From Rhabdophis nuchalis (taxonomy: Eukaryota > Chordata > Lepidosauria > Squamata > Natricidae): a stretch of DNA of 64,000 bases. Where the stretch lies: contig CM077648.1 in the NCBI GenBank assembly GCA_039707465.1, positions 19,878,119 to 19,942,118 on the forward strand. The letters run 5' to 3'. Both the position numbers and the translations under genes were made by a program. Positions 10,814-23,521 of this stretch are shown here, one piece after another. Position 1 is the stretch's first letter. Every line of letters starts with the position of its first letter. Below the pieces are notes generated by a model. It searched no databases. It saw nothing but the letters and a program-made list of their open reading frames with translations, and was not told the DNA's origin.

Positions 10814-12788
10814 CTTGGGAATCCTGATAATCCTGAAAATGCTCACATAACCTATGGACACATAATATGTAATATTCCAAATCAGTTTACAAGGTATAAT
10901 TATCTCCATTTAGAGACAATTAATTTAGAAATATGGAAATTAATAGTACAACACTATCATCACCACCTGCTCCTTCTTTATAATACAGCCCTACTATACC
11001 CTTGCTTCTTGCTTCTTTTCTTGAGAAAAGTACTATACTGTTTGGAAAATAAGATTATGTGGGGAGAGGGTGCGGTTAATAAATTCTAATTTATTATTAT
11101 TATTATTATTATAAGTCTGGTAGCAGCAGAACTGTGTTATCAAAAATCTGTATTGTAGTAATACATATATAGTATGCATACACACATATACACACACACA
11201 TGCACAAATATCAATTTACAAGAAAACCTTAGATGACATTTACAGGAGATGAAACCAATAAAAACTTATTGTTTCAGGATCTTCTATCTCTGGCAAAGCA
11301 AAGGTTATGTTGTTGGTAAACTACTAAATAATAAAAAGGAATCTGCTTTAAATGTCAGTTTCTTTATGTCATCTACAGGTTTGAGTACAGCAGTGTACTA
11401 GAACCCAATTCAAAAACTAAAATCAATGTTAGAACTTGTTAGTGTCACAGTATAGTCAACATCTGAGAATGTAAATAAACTTTACCTGTGTAGTGAATGA
11501 AGCATGACATAATGGGTGGATGTGGTTAGATCAAAATGATTGCTCACAGACTATATTCTATACATTAAAATTGCTTTTTTTGAAGGGTACTTTTTCCAAA
11601 CAGATGACAGCAAGAACTTCAGGAAAGGGCTGAGATTTTATAGATGCTATAACAATAAAGACTGATCCCATATATCTATTTAGACTAAAATCCATAGTAG
11701 AGAAGGAAGACCAGGTTTACTGGCTGATAGGCAATTCCAGCAATTGTTCTTTATATATTTTAGCCTCCAATCCCCTAATCATCTTTGTTGCTCTTCTCGG
11801 CACTAGAGTCTCAACTATTTTTTACATTGTGGCAACCAAAACTGAGCTATTTTTCCGTGTCTCTCTTGTCTATCCCATTCTTTCCATGTTTTCAACAAAT
11901 TTATTGCTTTCCTACACTCCTGTACTCTAAAATTTGACTGATATCTGATAAATATGCTAACACGTTTCATACGCAAATCTCCTATGCACTATAATTTAAA
12001 GGAAATTTATCATTCAGATCCCAGGCGTTATCACTGCTGATGCCACAAGTGACAGAATTCCCATCTACCCTAATCCTTGCTCCCTTCATGAAACAGGACC
12101 AGTTTTATGAATGGCAAGAAGGCAGTAGGAAATTCAGAATTTGTGCACCAGTGATAAAATTTCACTGGACCATGAAACATATTTTATAGTACATCAAAGT
12201 ACTGATCAGCAACTATCAACTTTCCTTTATTTCCCCAAATGTTATCACGATCAGTATATCCAAAAACCAGAACTCTGAATTTACAGATAAAAAAATAAAT
12301 AATTATCACTTTGATATCAGATGGAGGAGAGCAAGTAGATAAGAGTGAAGTTTTCTGCATGTCATCACTGTGGAAATAACATAATTTAGACACAATCCTT
12401 GTTTCATGTAGAAATCTAAGAGGAGAGTATAAAGAATTTATTATGCTCTGATTTTAATCAAAAACAGACCCCCCCCCCCACAAGAACTGGTAAAACATTT
12501 CAAAATCTAATTTGAAATGGTTTTTTAAAATTCATTCATTCATTCTTCAAATTAGCACCAGTATTTTTTAAATACTGGTTTCATTCATACAATTAAATAC
12601 ATATTTTCAAAAGCAACACACCTCTATGTATATTCAATTTTTTAAATACTGGTCCTTCATTTCAACAAAAATTAACAAAACATTGATGCTTATTTGCCTT
12701 CAGCACTGCATTTGGGTGCCTGGGCTTCACGTGGAAGTGACACTGTAGCAATAGGAAAGGACTATCTTAATAATATATAATAATAAGA
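10814..12788. other. Intron sequence, few features
   Basis: AT-rich intron. TTA microsatellite at about 11090-11113 and an old minus-strand CR1 remnant at about 11770-11850 (CTAATCATCTTTGTTGCTCT). Poly-C run near 12472. No exon seen. Confidence 0.5.
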
Positions 12789-13434
12789 AAAAAGTAAGGT
12801 TCTACATTTAGGCAAGAAAAACAAAATGCACAGATACAGTATAGGTGGTACCTTGCTCAATAGTAGCAACTGTGAGAGGGATCTTGGAATCCTAATGGAC
12901 AACCATTTAAATATGAGCCAGCAGTGTGCAGCAACTGCCAAAAAAGCCAACACAGTTCTAGGCTGCATAAACAGAGGGATAGAATCTAGATCATGTGAAG
13001 TGTTAATGCCACTGTATAGTGCCTTAGTAAGGCCACACTTGGAATACTGCATACAGTTTTGGTCGCCACGATGTAGAAAAGACGTGGAGACTCTGGAAAG
13101 AGTGCAGAGAAGAGCAACCAAGATGATTAGGGGACTGGAGACTAAAACATATGAAGAACGGTTGCAGGAGCTGGGTATGTCTAGTTTGATGAAGAGAAGG
13201 ACCAGGGGAGACATGATAGCAGTGTTCCGATATCTCAGAGGGTGCCACAAAGAAGAGGGAGTCAAACTATTCTCCAAGGCATCTGGGGGCAGGACAAGAA
13301 GCAATGGGTGGAAACTAATCAAGGAGAGAAGCAACTTAGAACTAAGGAGAAATTTCCTGACAGTTAGAACAATTAACCTCTGGAACAGCTTGCCTCCAGA
13401 AGTTGTGAATGCCCCAACCCTGGAAGTCTTAATA
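12787..13434 (+). mobile_element. CR1 LINE internal fragment, truncated at both ends
   Basis: About 200 codons in frame, matching the C-terminal part of the intact CR1 from KSKVLHLGKKN to NAPTLEV. The expected 3' UTR and TATTG tail are missing. Loss of the 3' end is unusual for target-primed retrotransposition and implies later deletion. TCTTAATA occurs at both borders. Confidence 0.9.
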
Positions 13435-13842
13435 TAATACAATGACAGCATTGGTACAAAAATCAGTTACTGAACTTTATCAACAGGACAACTATATAAT
13501 GTAATATGGATTTTCTGAGGTGAAAATGAGTCTGCCATAGTGGTTGGAAACAGCAACTGAAAGGAATTGTAAAGTTTGTGCTTTCCCAACTGGAAACTTA
13601 ATCTTCACATCCTGACACTCCCTTCATGCCCCCAGTATATGTTCCGGTGGAGTGAAGCAAATAGTTGCTTTTTCTCCTTTTCAAACGCAGTAATACAATT
13701 ATGATAAAGAAGAAAATGGCACAACTTTGTATGCCCCATAATATATAACCAGTCTGCTAATCTAGTGTACTTATATATAAAATAGCTTTTTCGGGGTGAT
13801 TAAGAAAAAAAACGAACAAGTGAATAGAAATTGCTCTGAAAG

Positions 13843-13873
13843 ACAAAACAAACAAACAAACAAACAAACAAAC
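13843..13873. repeat. (AAAC)n microsatellite
   Basis: About seven AAAC units. Confidence 0.9.
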
Positions 13874-14087
13874 CCTGAGCCATTCCATGGATTTTTAAAA
13901 AACTTTTAGGGTAGATGATCAGATGAAAATTAACCTGACTTTGTGATCTGAGCATGTCACATCTTAAGCTTAATACCATCTAACAGGCCCTCTGAAGAAT
14001 TTCTCCTCATCATAGTTAAAAATTAGACCCACTTTTTTCATAAGTGTTCTAATATTTACACAATACTGTTGTGTATTTTGAAATGAA

Positions 14088-14489
14088 TACCCTATTTTTC
14101 GGAGCATAAGACACACCAAAGTATGAGACAGACCAAGATTTTGAAGAGGCAAATTTTAAAAAAAGTTTTTACACTCTGAAGACCTCCCCAAAACGGCCCG
14201 TTTTTTGTCAAAAAGCGGGCATGCATAGCCTTTAGGGGGCTTACAGAGTGCTCCTAGGGGCTGGGGGGGGGGGACGAGCAAAACATGGCCCATTTTTCAC
14301 TCATTTCTGCCCTCCCCAGCCCCCAGGAATACTCTGGAAGCCTCCTAAAGGCTATGCATGGCCATTTTGGTGAAGGACACAGGGTTTCGGGAGGCCAGAA
14401 ATGCTGTATTCAGTGTATAAGATGCACCCAGATTTTCAGCCTCTTTTTTGAAGGAAAAAGGTGTGTCTTATACTCTAAAAAATACGGTA
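14088..14489. mobile_element. MITE with TACCGTATTTTT-type ends (family B)
   Basis: Left end TACCCTATTTTTCGGAGCA and right end AAAAAATACGGTA are inverted repeats. The interior has imperfect inverted blocks around CTCC-GGGG. A second copy is at 53265-53749. Confidence 0.75.
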
Positions 14490-14834
14490 TATGATTTGAT
14501 TAGTTATTGCTTTAAAATATTTCATAATAACTTTTAACTTCTTAGACTTTTCTAGCTGGAGAATTGGTTTTAGTTACACTGATTTCAATGTTATATGTTT
14601 CAAGAATTATATTCACTGATTAGAATTTTAATACATTTAAACATACACACCAAGGTCATTGGACCAGAAAATGGATTTTAAAAAATATAACCAAGGGTGT
14701 AAAATCCATGGGACAATAATGAAATGAGTTGGAGAATGGTGGCTCATTATTTTTGGTTTTCACCAAACGTTCATTTGACAGAGAGATAATTACAGATTAC
14801 CAAAAGGTATGTGATTTATGATGGGATGGGATAG

Positions 14835-15365
14835 AGAGAATGGGATAGAATAGAATACTTTATTGGCCAAGTATAAAGAATTTGGTGCAGAAGCTCTCAG
14901 TGTACATACAAAGTAAATATAATCATAAGATACCCAAAGGAGAAAATAGTAAAGATAAGAAGGATAACAGTAATTCAGACATACTACATGGGTAAATATC
15001 CTTCGACATAGGACAGTACTGTGCTAATTAAGTGTTCAGCAGAGTGCTGGTTCAAGGGAAAAAATTGTCTTTGTGTCTACTTGTTTTAACATGCAACATC
15101 CAATAGCGGCATCATGAGGGAAGGAGTTAAAACAGTTTATGTCCAGGATGTGAGGGAGTCTGTAGATATATTCACAGCCCCATTTTTGACTCGTGCAGTA
15201 TACAGGTGCCCAATGGAAGGCAGGCTAATTGCAGTTATTTTTTTCTGTAGTCCTAACTATCCATTGAAGTCTGTATGTGTCCTGTTTGGTTGTTGCACCA
15301 AACCAGACAGTTAGAGAAGTACAAATGACAGACTCAATAATTCCTCTGTAGAACTGCATCAACAA
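14835..15365 (-). mobile_element. LINE 3' part with (AATAG) tail
   Basis: On the minus strand it reads a degenerate RT-tail protein (FYRGIIESVICTS, WFGATTK) followed by a 3' UTR ending TTGGCCAATAAAGTATTC and AATAG repeats. The tail type matches that reported for snake CR1-type LINEs that seed AATAG microsatellites. The clade is inferred. Confidence 0.65.
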
Positions 15366-15397
15366 GTGGGGAAGTCAATTAAATTAAAAAAAAGAAA

Positions 15398-15480
15398 GTG
15401 CTTCAGTATCGGACAAAACCTGTACCGCCCACCAGGAAAGTTGGAATGCCCACTAGTGGGCGGTAAGGACCAGGTTGTCT
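15398..15480. mobile_element. Partial hAT MITE (GTAGTCAACC family)
   Basis: Shares CCGCCCACTAGTGGGC-type and GTGCTTCAGTATCGGAC blocks with the MITE at 2252-2474, reversed. Confidence 0.6.
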
Positions 15481-15652
15481 CTACTATTGATACTGTGTTG
15501 TTTAATATTGTAGGAGGTGGTATAAGAGAAAGTCTCTTTCTAAAATCCACTACCATCACTACAGTTTTCAGTGTAAGGATTGGCAAGCACATTTGTTTCA
15601 TTCATACAATTAAATACATACTTTCAAAAGCAACACACCACTATGCATATAC

Positions 15653-15946
15653 CAGTGGTGGGATTCAATTTTTTTTACTACCGGTTCTGTGGGCGTGGCT
15701 TGGTGTGTGTGTGAGACTTGGAGGGAGTGGCAGGGAACAGATACTATAAAATCTCCATTCCCTCCCCGCTTCAGGGGAAGGATACTGCAAAATCCCCATT
15801 CCCACCCGATCAGTTGTGATTTGGGAGGCAGAGACTAGATGGGGGCAGGGCCAGTCAGAGGTGGTATTTACCGGTTCTCCAAACTACTCAAAATTTACGC
15901 TACCGGTTCTCCAGAACTGGTCAGAACCTACTGAATACCACCTCTG
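15653..15946. mobile_element. hAT MITE, GTGGGATTCAA family, with inner CAGAGGTGG unit
   Basis: Starts CAGTGGTGGGATTCAA; an inner unit 15856-15946 has inverted ends CAGAGGTGGTATT / AATACCACCTCTG. Flanks GCATATAC and GTATATAT match at six of eight. A related copy lies at 17002-17239. Confidence 0.7.
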
Positions 15947-17001
15947 GTATATATTATGTATGTCATTCCGGGTGGTTTCACACACGTGTGAGAAATTTGT
16001 GATATGGCTCTTGGATGTCTCTACTCCTCCTTGATGACAAGGAAGAAAAAAGGCACTTCCTTATTCCTCATTTCCCTTCCAGTCAATACTTTGCACTATC
16101 ATAATTTTTAGATACGGTGTCATCTGCTGCTACACAACCCTTATCAGCATTTTCCCCAGCCGCCGCTGCATATGGAAGCTTACGCTGAAACGGAATCATG
16201 AAATAAACCTTACTAAATCTCACATAAAGTCTTTACACTGATGCCACTGTCCCCTTTGAGGGGAAAAATGCCCACAAAAGGGGGATTTTCTTAATCTTTT
16301 CATTTGTTTTCTCCACCTGATCCACTTTTTTCTTTATCCACCAGCACTTGCAGGCAGAGGGAGCATTTATCAAAAGGACCGCTGGGTCTTAGCCTATCCT
16401 GAATTGCTGTTCCTCCGTTTGTTGCTGGAGTTGTGCAGTTATTGAATGACACAGACCTGCTGGGCTCAGAAATAAAAACACCATCCAAAGCCAGCAGGGG
16501 TGGAGCTGTGTGGCTCAGAGATATGGCCAGCAGAACAAAACTGATGGCTGGTTGCTATGGTGCTGAGATGCCAGGATCATTCCTTATTAATGTCAGTGAG
16601 GTCTTTCATTGGAGTTGTTTTGAACTGAAAAGGCTGGCGAAAGTCAGAAAGAGAACACCGATTCTGCCACTGCAGGAAGCAGAAGGAAGGCCAAGGAAGT
16701 GATTTTTAAGGCTAGCCCTTCGTTCTGGGAGATAGAAATGAGGAGGAAAGGTTTCAGCGTAATCGCCTTTTTGTCCCCGATTGTACTGCAACGATGGCAG
16801 GGTTTAAAACACTTTCGAAATAAAATTACATTTTAATAAGGGGCGCCCTGCTTTTATCCCATTTATGTTCCTAGGCGAGCCAAAAGACCCATTCCACTTT
16901 TCAGGTTTGAGTCTGAATTAAAATCCCCCCCCCCCCCCAAATTGTCCATGGTCAACTTAACACTATGGCATTTTTATTGATTCTGCTACTGTGCATAATC
17001 T

Positions 17002-17239
17002 AGTGCGGGATTCAATTTTTTAAATTACCAGTTCTGTGGGCGTGGCATGGCGGGCGTGGAAGGGGAGGATACTGTAAATTCCCCATTTCTTCCCGATCAG
17101 CTGGGACTTGGGAGGCAGAGAATAGATGGGGGGAGGGGTGGGCCAAACCAGAGGTGGTATTTACCGGTTGTCCAAACTACTCAAAATTTCCGCTATCGGT
17201 TCTCAAGAACTGGTCAGAACCTGCTGAATACCACTTCTG
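17002..17239. mobile_element. hAT MITE, GTGGGATTCAA family, second copy
   Basis: Shares GGGATTCAATTTTTT, CTGTGGGCGTGGC and CAGAGGTGGTATTTACCGG with 15653-15946, and ends CCACTTCTG. Confidence 0.7.
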
Positions 17240-17576
17240 GTGCAGTCAGATCTGCATAAGACAAATCTGAATTGCAATAGTGGCAAATAGTAGCAAATCT
17301 GAATGTTACCCTAGTATGGATAACAGTGACCAAGGCCATCTCTATATAGGAGAGGCTGCAACTAGCAGAAATTGCTGCATATCAGAAATGCCAATGGAAT
17401 ATATAAATTTAACATCTCAGTTATGCTGAAAACTAGGCCCTTCATGGGAAAAGTGAAGTTATATTACAGAACAACGGATACACAACTGTCTTTCAGTCTT
17501 AGACAAACCCTCGTTTCTGTCTTGCTAATATTATCTTTCTTTTTCTTATGTGTTCATTACATAAAAGCATTTTCAG

Positions 17577-17578
17577 AT

Positions 17579-17613
<35 letters not shown>

Positions 17614-18055
17614 TTTTTCATATTTATAACCCGCACCCATCTCACAACAAGGGACTCGGGGCGGCGAACATAGAATTAAATCAATAAATACAAATACAAA
17701 ATACAGAGATATTAGATGCCTGTGTTGTAACCATTTTTAAAACCCTCGTTTATAATTGGCGGTGCTGGGGTTACGCAAGGCCGGCTAGTTGAAAGAAGTG
17801 AGTCTTAAGACATTTGCGGAAGAGGCGGAGGTCAGGAATGGTGCGGATTTCAGGGGGCAGGTCGTTCCAAAGGGCCGGCCCTGCCACAGAGAAGGCCCTC
17901 CCCCCGGGCGCTGCCAGTCGACATTGCCCGACCGACGGCACCCTGAGGAGGCCCTCTCTGTGGGAGCGTGTCGGTCCCAGGGATGTATGGGGCAGGAGAC
18001 GGTCTTGCAGATAGCTAGGTCCTGAGCCATGGAGCGTTTTGAAGATGAAGTCATC
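17577..18055 (-). mobile_element. L2 LINE 3' end, 5'-truncated
   Basis: On the minus strand it encodes the last part of the L2 ORF (ATG GCT CAG GAC CTA region, LASSANVLRLTSFN-like) and a 3' UTR with the CGCC-CCGAGTCCC motif, then (TAAA)n. It is homologous to the 3' end of the L2 at 37483-40460. Confidence 0.85.
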
Positions 18056-18207
18056 TTTCTGTCATATTGCTTGATGGTTTTATTTCATTAACTTCAATGA
18101 CCCAATAACACATGTTAATCCTAGTGGGTCAGATCAAGACATACTCTCAGCTTCTATGCTATTTCTTTGATTTGTAGACAATGACTATCTGCCTCTGAGG
18201 ATTCACC

Positions 18208-18629
18208 CAGGGGTGAGATTCAGCCGGTTCAGACCGGTTGGAGCAAACCTGATGTTAATTTTACATCTGGTTCACCAAACTGGTAGTTGCGAAGACTGAC
18301 TGGCCCCGCCCACCCAGCCCCTTCCAGGAGTCTTCACGTGGCCCAGTTTGAATGCCAGGTAAGTGTAGGACCTGCGTGGAGGCTCTGGGAGGGCAAAATG
18401 GGCCTCTGGAAGTTCCGTAAGTCTGGAAATGGGCATGTTTTGGCCTCTAGAGGGCCTTTGGAGCCTGGGAGTGGCTGTTTTCACCCTCCTGGAGACTTGA
18501 AAAAAGCCTTTGGAGCCTGAGGATTCCCTGTAATGATGCAAGAGGCCGAATAGGGCATGCCCACCATGGCCACACCCACCCAGCAACTGAGCAGAGAACT
18601 GGTTGCTAACATTTTTCATTCCACCCCTG
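18208..18629. mobile_element. hAT-like MITE (GGGGTGAGATTCAGCCGG family)
   Basis: Starts CAGGGGTGAGATTCAGCC and ends TTCATTCCACCCCTG. Perfect 8-bp duplication GATTCACC at 18200-18207 and 18630-18637. Confidence 0.9.
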
Positions 18630-18674
18630 GATTCACCCAGTTGTAAGAAAAGTGAGAGTGGAGAGATGCCTCAC

Positions 18675-18839
18675 CTCAGACACCACACAGTTGAGTTGGA
18701 ATATCTGCCCCTCTCCTTCCACCTGCCGTATGCAGAGTTTGCATACCAAATCCAGCGTGTTCAGGCTGAACCTTTCCAGGGTGAAGGTACAATGCAAATT
18801 TCTTTGACATCCACTCCAGATATGGTAAAAGGGAATTTC
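18675..18839 (-). CDS. UNC5C: UNC5C UPA C-terminal exon
   Basis: 165 bp, 55 codons, phase 0 at both ends. The acceptor is TTCTTCTTCAG and the donor GAG|GTGAGG. It begins [20 protein letters not shown] and ends [15 protein letters not shown], the end of the UPA domain. A hAT-type MITE (18208-18629) lies only about 46 bp downstream of the donor. Confidence 0.95.
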
Positions 18840-19362
18840 CTGAAGAAGAAACAACACTGACAATAAAAATGAATTTCTGATTTTTCACTTAGTCAAAATC
18901 TATGTTGGATGTAAATCTCACATGACTAGGTTAATGTAAAAAATGATGAAATGTAGTTAAGAGTAGAATGGAAAGAAATAAAAGATTAATAGTGCCATAA
19001 CAAAATGCATAATTAAGGTAAGTATACATGTTTAACATGTTTGTTGTCCAGAAAAATATGCTCCAGAATTTTAACCATAACCTGGGAATTCTGGTCACAG
19101 AAATGCCAATTCTTTCAAATGGTGTCTGAGAGTCTAAATCAAGAAAAAGTTACTAACTTAGATTTAATTTAATGCCAAATAGCAGAGATTTATGTAACTG
19201 ATACTTATTAAATTCCTACCACTCATTTTTATGTAAATTCCCAAAGAGATTTCTATCTTTATATAATATTTGCATTATAAAAAAGAGGTTAATTCTTGGA
19301 ATTAACAGCAACAAAACTGGGTAGGCAGATAGATGGATTCTAGCTATCTTATAGCTGTTTCA

Positions 19363-19490
<128 letters not shown>

Positions 19491-19672
19491 CATATGTAAT
19501 CACCAGACTGGCTCTCTCACCTAAAGGTAATGCTCATGATCTGTGGAAAGAGGATGATATACCTTTCAATAATTATTATGAGAAGAACACATAAGAATAG
19601 TTCTGTTGAACTAGGCCAAGAGACATTTGCTTCTAATTAAACAACTATACTTTGGGATACTTGCCTATACCC

Positions 19673-19898
19673 TGTTCCCCTGAAAAACCTCCCTGGATAA
19701 TAAGCCCAATTGGGCTTTTGAGCGCATGCGTTCAAATAAGCCCTCCCCAAAAATATTGTGACACAGCAGCAGCCATGAGGTAACCACTCTCGCTGCCTCC
19801 TGCACCTCAAAAATAATAAGACCTTCCCGAAAATGAGGCCAAGTGCTTATTTCAGAGGTCAAAAGAAAATAAGACCTTGTCTTATTTTTGGGGAAACA
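19673..19898 (-). mobile_element. MITE family A, reverse copy
   Basis: Same ends and GGATAATAAGCCCAATTGGG core as 391-614, reversed. Confidence 0.75.
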
Positions 19899-20543
19899 TG
19901 GTAGCAGTCTGCATCTGAAGTACTCTCAAATAACAAGAGATAATAGTGAGTCATCAAGACTAATAGTACTTGGCAGATCTGTCTTCTATTGATTTTCCTT
20001 ATTCATTTTTAAAATAAAAGTACCTAAGTTAGTAGCTTTCATCACATCTTGTGGTAATGACATCCACAGGTTAGTTATACATGGCTCAGTTATACAGTCT
20101 ATTAACCCACTAGTTCTTTTTCATGTACAGCTCACAACCCCTTAGTGTGCATGTGAGGTTAGTGATACTTTTGTCTCAATATGCATCAGTTTACACTTAC
20201 TTAAATGAAACAGATCCGCTATTAGGTTGACCCTTCACCCAGTTTAAAGAGATCTCATTGCTCTCTGGTTGATGTTTTCAGGGAACCTGGTCTGCACACT
20301 GTGTGCTTCTTATCAAGAGCCTTTATGAGCCTTTTAAAAGTACAAACCCCAATACACATACCAGCAATGCAAATAGAATCATTTAACCAAACAATGCAGC
20401 AGCAGGTGTTAAACATTCTTTTATCCTTCTCAAGTATTCAGCAATTTCAGAAATCCTGTATTCCCATTTGACTTTGAAATACTGGATGGTGCTTAATATT
20501 GCAAGAGGGCTGATGAATTCTCATAGAATTTGGCAATCCTTAC

Positions 20544-20693
20544 CTGGTATTTTGCTAGTAGTTTACTCTTCCATAGGGAATGGGTAATATCGTGAATAGA
20601 TAAGCGAAGATTATGAGTGCTACCCTTAAAATGTAAAGCCTTTGGGTCCTCCAATAATTGTCCACCCATTTGCCTCTCCAACTGCAGCACTTC
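20544..20693 (-). CDS. UNC5C: UNC5C UPA exon
   Basis: 150 bp, 50 codons, phase 0 at both ends. The acceptor is AACACTCAG and the donor CAG|GTAAGG. It starts [20 protein letters not shown] and ends [20 protein letters not shown]. This is the UPA domain, which packs against ZU5 and the death domain in the autoinhibited UNC5 cytoplasmic module (known from UNC5B). Confidence 0.95.
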
Positions 20694-20822
20694 CTGAGTG
20701 TTGGAAGAAAGATAAAGTACATTTAGCATGCTATTAAAAGAGTCATTGACAACATATAAATTAAAACAAAGTTGTGCACCCCGCTCAATTTTGTGAAGCC
20801 TAAGATCACATAAATTGGTCAT

Positions 20823-21170
20823 TCATTCATTCTTATAGCACCCCACTTATAGCCAAATAACTTTGGATGCCTTACAATTCTAAAACAATTAAAAAAAATA
20901 TTAAAACAATACAAATATTCACAAAATAAATTTGCACAAACAATAGCTGTGACGATAAATCAACGGATAGCAAAACCAAGTAAGGGGACCCTAAATACAT
21001 TTGGAGCTCCCAAGCCTAGCTACAAGGATGACTTTTTAAAGTTTTGCAAAATGTCAACAGGATTGGAGCCATTCTAATCTCTGAGGGGAGATTCTCTAAG
21101 GGCTACAGCAGAAAAAGCCCATCAGCTGCATCGGTGAAATATCCACCAGAAATACTCACCAACTGTATCT
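20823..21170 (-). mobile_element. Old L2-like LINE 3' fragment
   Basis: Reversed, it resembles the L2 3' region (GGGGAGATTCTCTAAGGGC, GCAGAAAAAGCCC). Diverged and low confidence. Confidence 0.4.
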
Positions 21171-21250
21171 CTGAAACATATTATTAGTCTTCTGTTCTAT
21201 ACACTGAAGCATAATGACTCCTAAATAGGTTATGGATTGATCAGTACAGG

Positions 21251-21591
21251 CAGGATTCGGCAACCTTAAAGGTTCAAAGAGCCACAAAGGTCCTAATCAG
21301 AATCCCCCTCCCATTCAATTCTGAAGCTGACCGGAAGTCTGGTTTCCCTACCATAGAGTCTCTACCTAGCACAGCATCCTTTTTTCTCTATCTGTCCTAA
21401 CCGAAAGCCATATCAATTGTGAAGCGGACCAGAAAACCCGCCCCTCACCATAGAGTCTCCTGCCGTGCCGTGCTTTCCCCCCACAACTGGAAGCTGCACT
21501 AAAAATTGTGGCGCCAACCAGTGACAAAGAGCTGCAGCAGAGGGATAAAAGAGCCCCATGCGGCTCCAGAGCTACAGGTTGCTGATCCCTG
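21251..21591. mobile_element. hAT MITE (GGCAACCTT / GCCACA family)
   Basis: Starts CAGGATTCGGCAACCTT and ends GGTTGCTGATCCCTG. Flanks AGTACAGG and AGCACAGG differ at one base. The family is shared with 42205-42532. Confidence 0.85.
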
Positions 21592-22900
21592 AGCACAGGG
21601 GAAACATTTTGTACCAAGAAAGACTTCCTTGCTGATTGCAAGGAAGATATCTCTTATACAAACCAGTTATAGGATACAGCCAGAATCTGGTCAACAAGAT
21701 AAGGTAGGGACTATATACGGTCCTATTCTGATTCAAACAGAAAATACCTGATAGGATGACTTGTCCTGCATATTTACAATGATTTTGCAAATTGATCCCA
21801 CAAATCAAAATTAATGTAATTCCTATTTGTTCATTAACAGATATATATATTTCTGTACAAGGCTGAACTTCTTATATCACCAGTAATAATCCAAAGCAGA
21901 GGAAGACTTCTTACTAAAATCATAATTAGAGGAATGAAGGTAAAAAAGGACTTTAGGACACATATGTAACACCTGGAACCAACTCATCTTTGGTTCTTTA
22001 AAATGTAACCATTTCAAGGACTTTCAGACTTCACTTTTCTATGTGAGTATCTCCACATGCAGTCCTGTTAATTCATTAATTGGATTTTACAAATCACTTC
22101 CACAGCGTCCCCCCACGCATATGGATGCCCACTCTGCCAGTCCTAACCGAAAGCCATATCAAAGAAAGGAAAATATGTCTTTTCTTCAACATACAAGTTC
22201 ATTATGATGATCATGATCACAAACTATTTAGCATAACTGAGAAGGCTGTTGTCTCCAACTAACCTGACAATTCTTAAGGTCAAAATGGTGTTTGCATTTA
22301 AATTGGAGGGGGGTGGGGTAATTAGAAAGCTTTTAGAATTACGATCTGCTAGTCAGTTTTAGCTTATTCCAAGAACGCCTTAATTATCTTGTGAAGATGC
22401 CTAAAAACCAAAGCAACAATAATAATTTGATTGGTATCGATGTTAATTACACCCAAATTATATTCCTGAGTTGTCAAAAGGAAAATTCGTTGTATCTCCT
22501 TATGGTTGTTCACTGATATATTCCTCATACAGACTTGATACTGTTGCACATAATTAAGATTCACTTAAACAGGAAAATTTAATAACACTGTGATCATTCT
22601 TATCTAGTAATCCTACTCAATATTTCAAAGCAATTCAATACAAGCTTGAAAGAAAGATGGATATGAATAGACAGTCTTTCTAGTTTCATGTTACAAGCAA
22701 TGGAATGAACATTTTAAGGTCTTCCTTGCTTTTTCTTCCGCTAAACTTGGAAAATATGACATTAGGGATTTTTTTCTGAGTGAATAAGGGAATAAGATCA
22801 CAGAAAGAATAAAGGGTTTTTTTGGTTAATGAATTGGATTATGTGTAGGAAGAATTGTGCCGTTTGAACCATCAACGCTGACTAGGTAACACTACTAATA
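21592..22900. other. Intron, nothing recognised
   Basis: AT-rich unique-looking intron. No coding homology or repeat seen. Confidence 0.5.
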
Positions 22901-22945
22901 ATATATATATTAAAAAAAATATAAAAATATATATGTGTGTGTGTG

Positions 22946-23296
22946 TGTGTTCCAGCATAACTCTGGAATGCGTCGAGCAATTTCAACCAAACTTGGTACA
23001 CAAATGATTTACTCTGTGGAAACAAATACTGTGGGGGTAAGACATTCTTAACACCCCTTGGGGTGTGTTTTCTGTTACAATACAGCCTGTTGTGCCTTAA
23101 AATGGCTTCTACCATACTGCCATAAAATAGATTCTACTGTAGAGCGCGGTGGAGTTGCCATGGTAATGGCTTCACAGTACTCCACAAGGGGGCTGCCCCT
23201 GGTAAGGGGGAAAATCCAACATTAGAAATTATGTTTGGTTCAGAGATTTTCCCCCTATAAATAAATACCTGGGCAACGCCTGGTTATCAACACTAG
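22946..23296 (+). mobile_element. Helitron-like non-autonomous element
   Basis: The 3' end has a hairpin ACCTGGGCAACGCCTGGT (23267-23284), 8 bp, then CTAG and a T (23293-23297). A Helitron ends in a short hairpin plus CTRR before a host T. The 5' part reads GAATGCGTCGAGCAATTTCA. The start is uncertain because an (AT)n(GT)n tract precedes it. Confidence 0.6.
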
Positions 23297-23466
23297 TTAT
23301 CTAATAATAAGCAATTTTACTTAGAATAGCTTGCATTCTGAGACAATACCTTTACATCACCTGTATCTACCTATCCCAGGTCCTCGGTAGTGTCAGGCTC
23401 AATTAAAATGCCAAATCCACTCTGAACATCTGGTTGACATGCGACCAACAAAGCAACAATAATAAT

Positions 23467-23521
23467 ACTTTTCCTTTCCTTTCCTTTCCTTTCCTTTCCT
23501 TCCCTTTCCTTCCTTCTTTCT
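23467..23521. repeat. (CTTTC)n microsatellite
   Basis: Pentanucleotide TTTCC repeat, about nine units, then imperfect. Confidence 0.95.
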
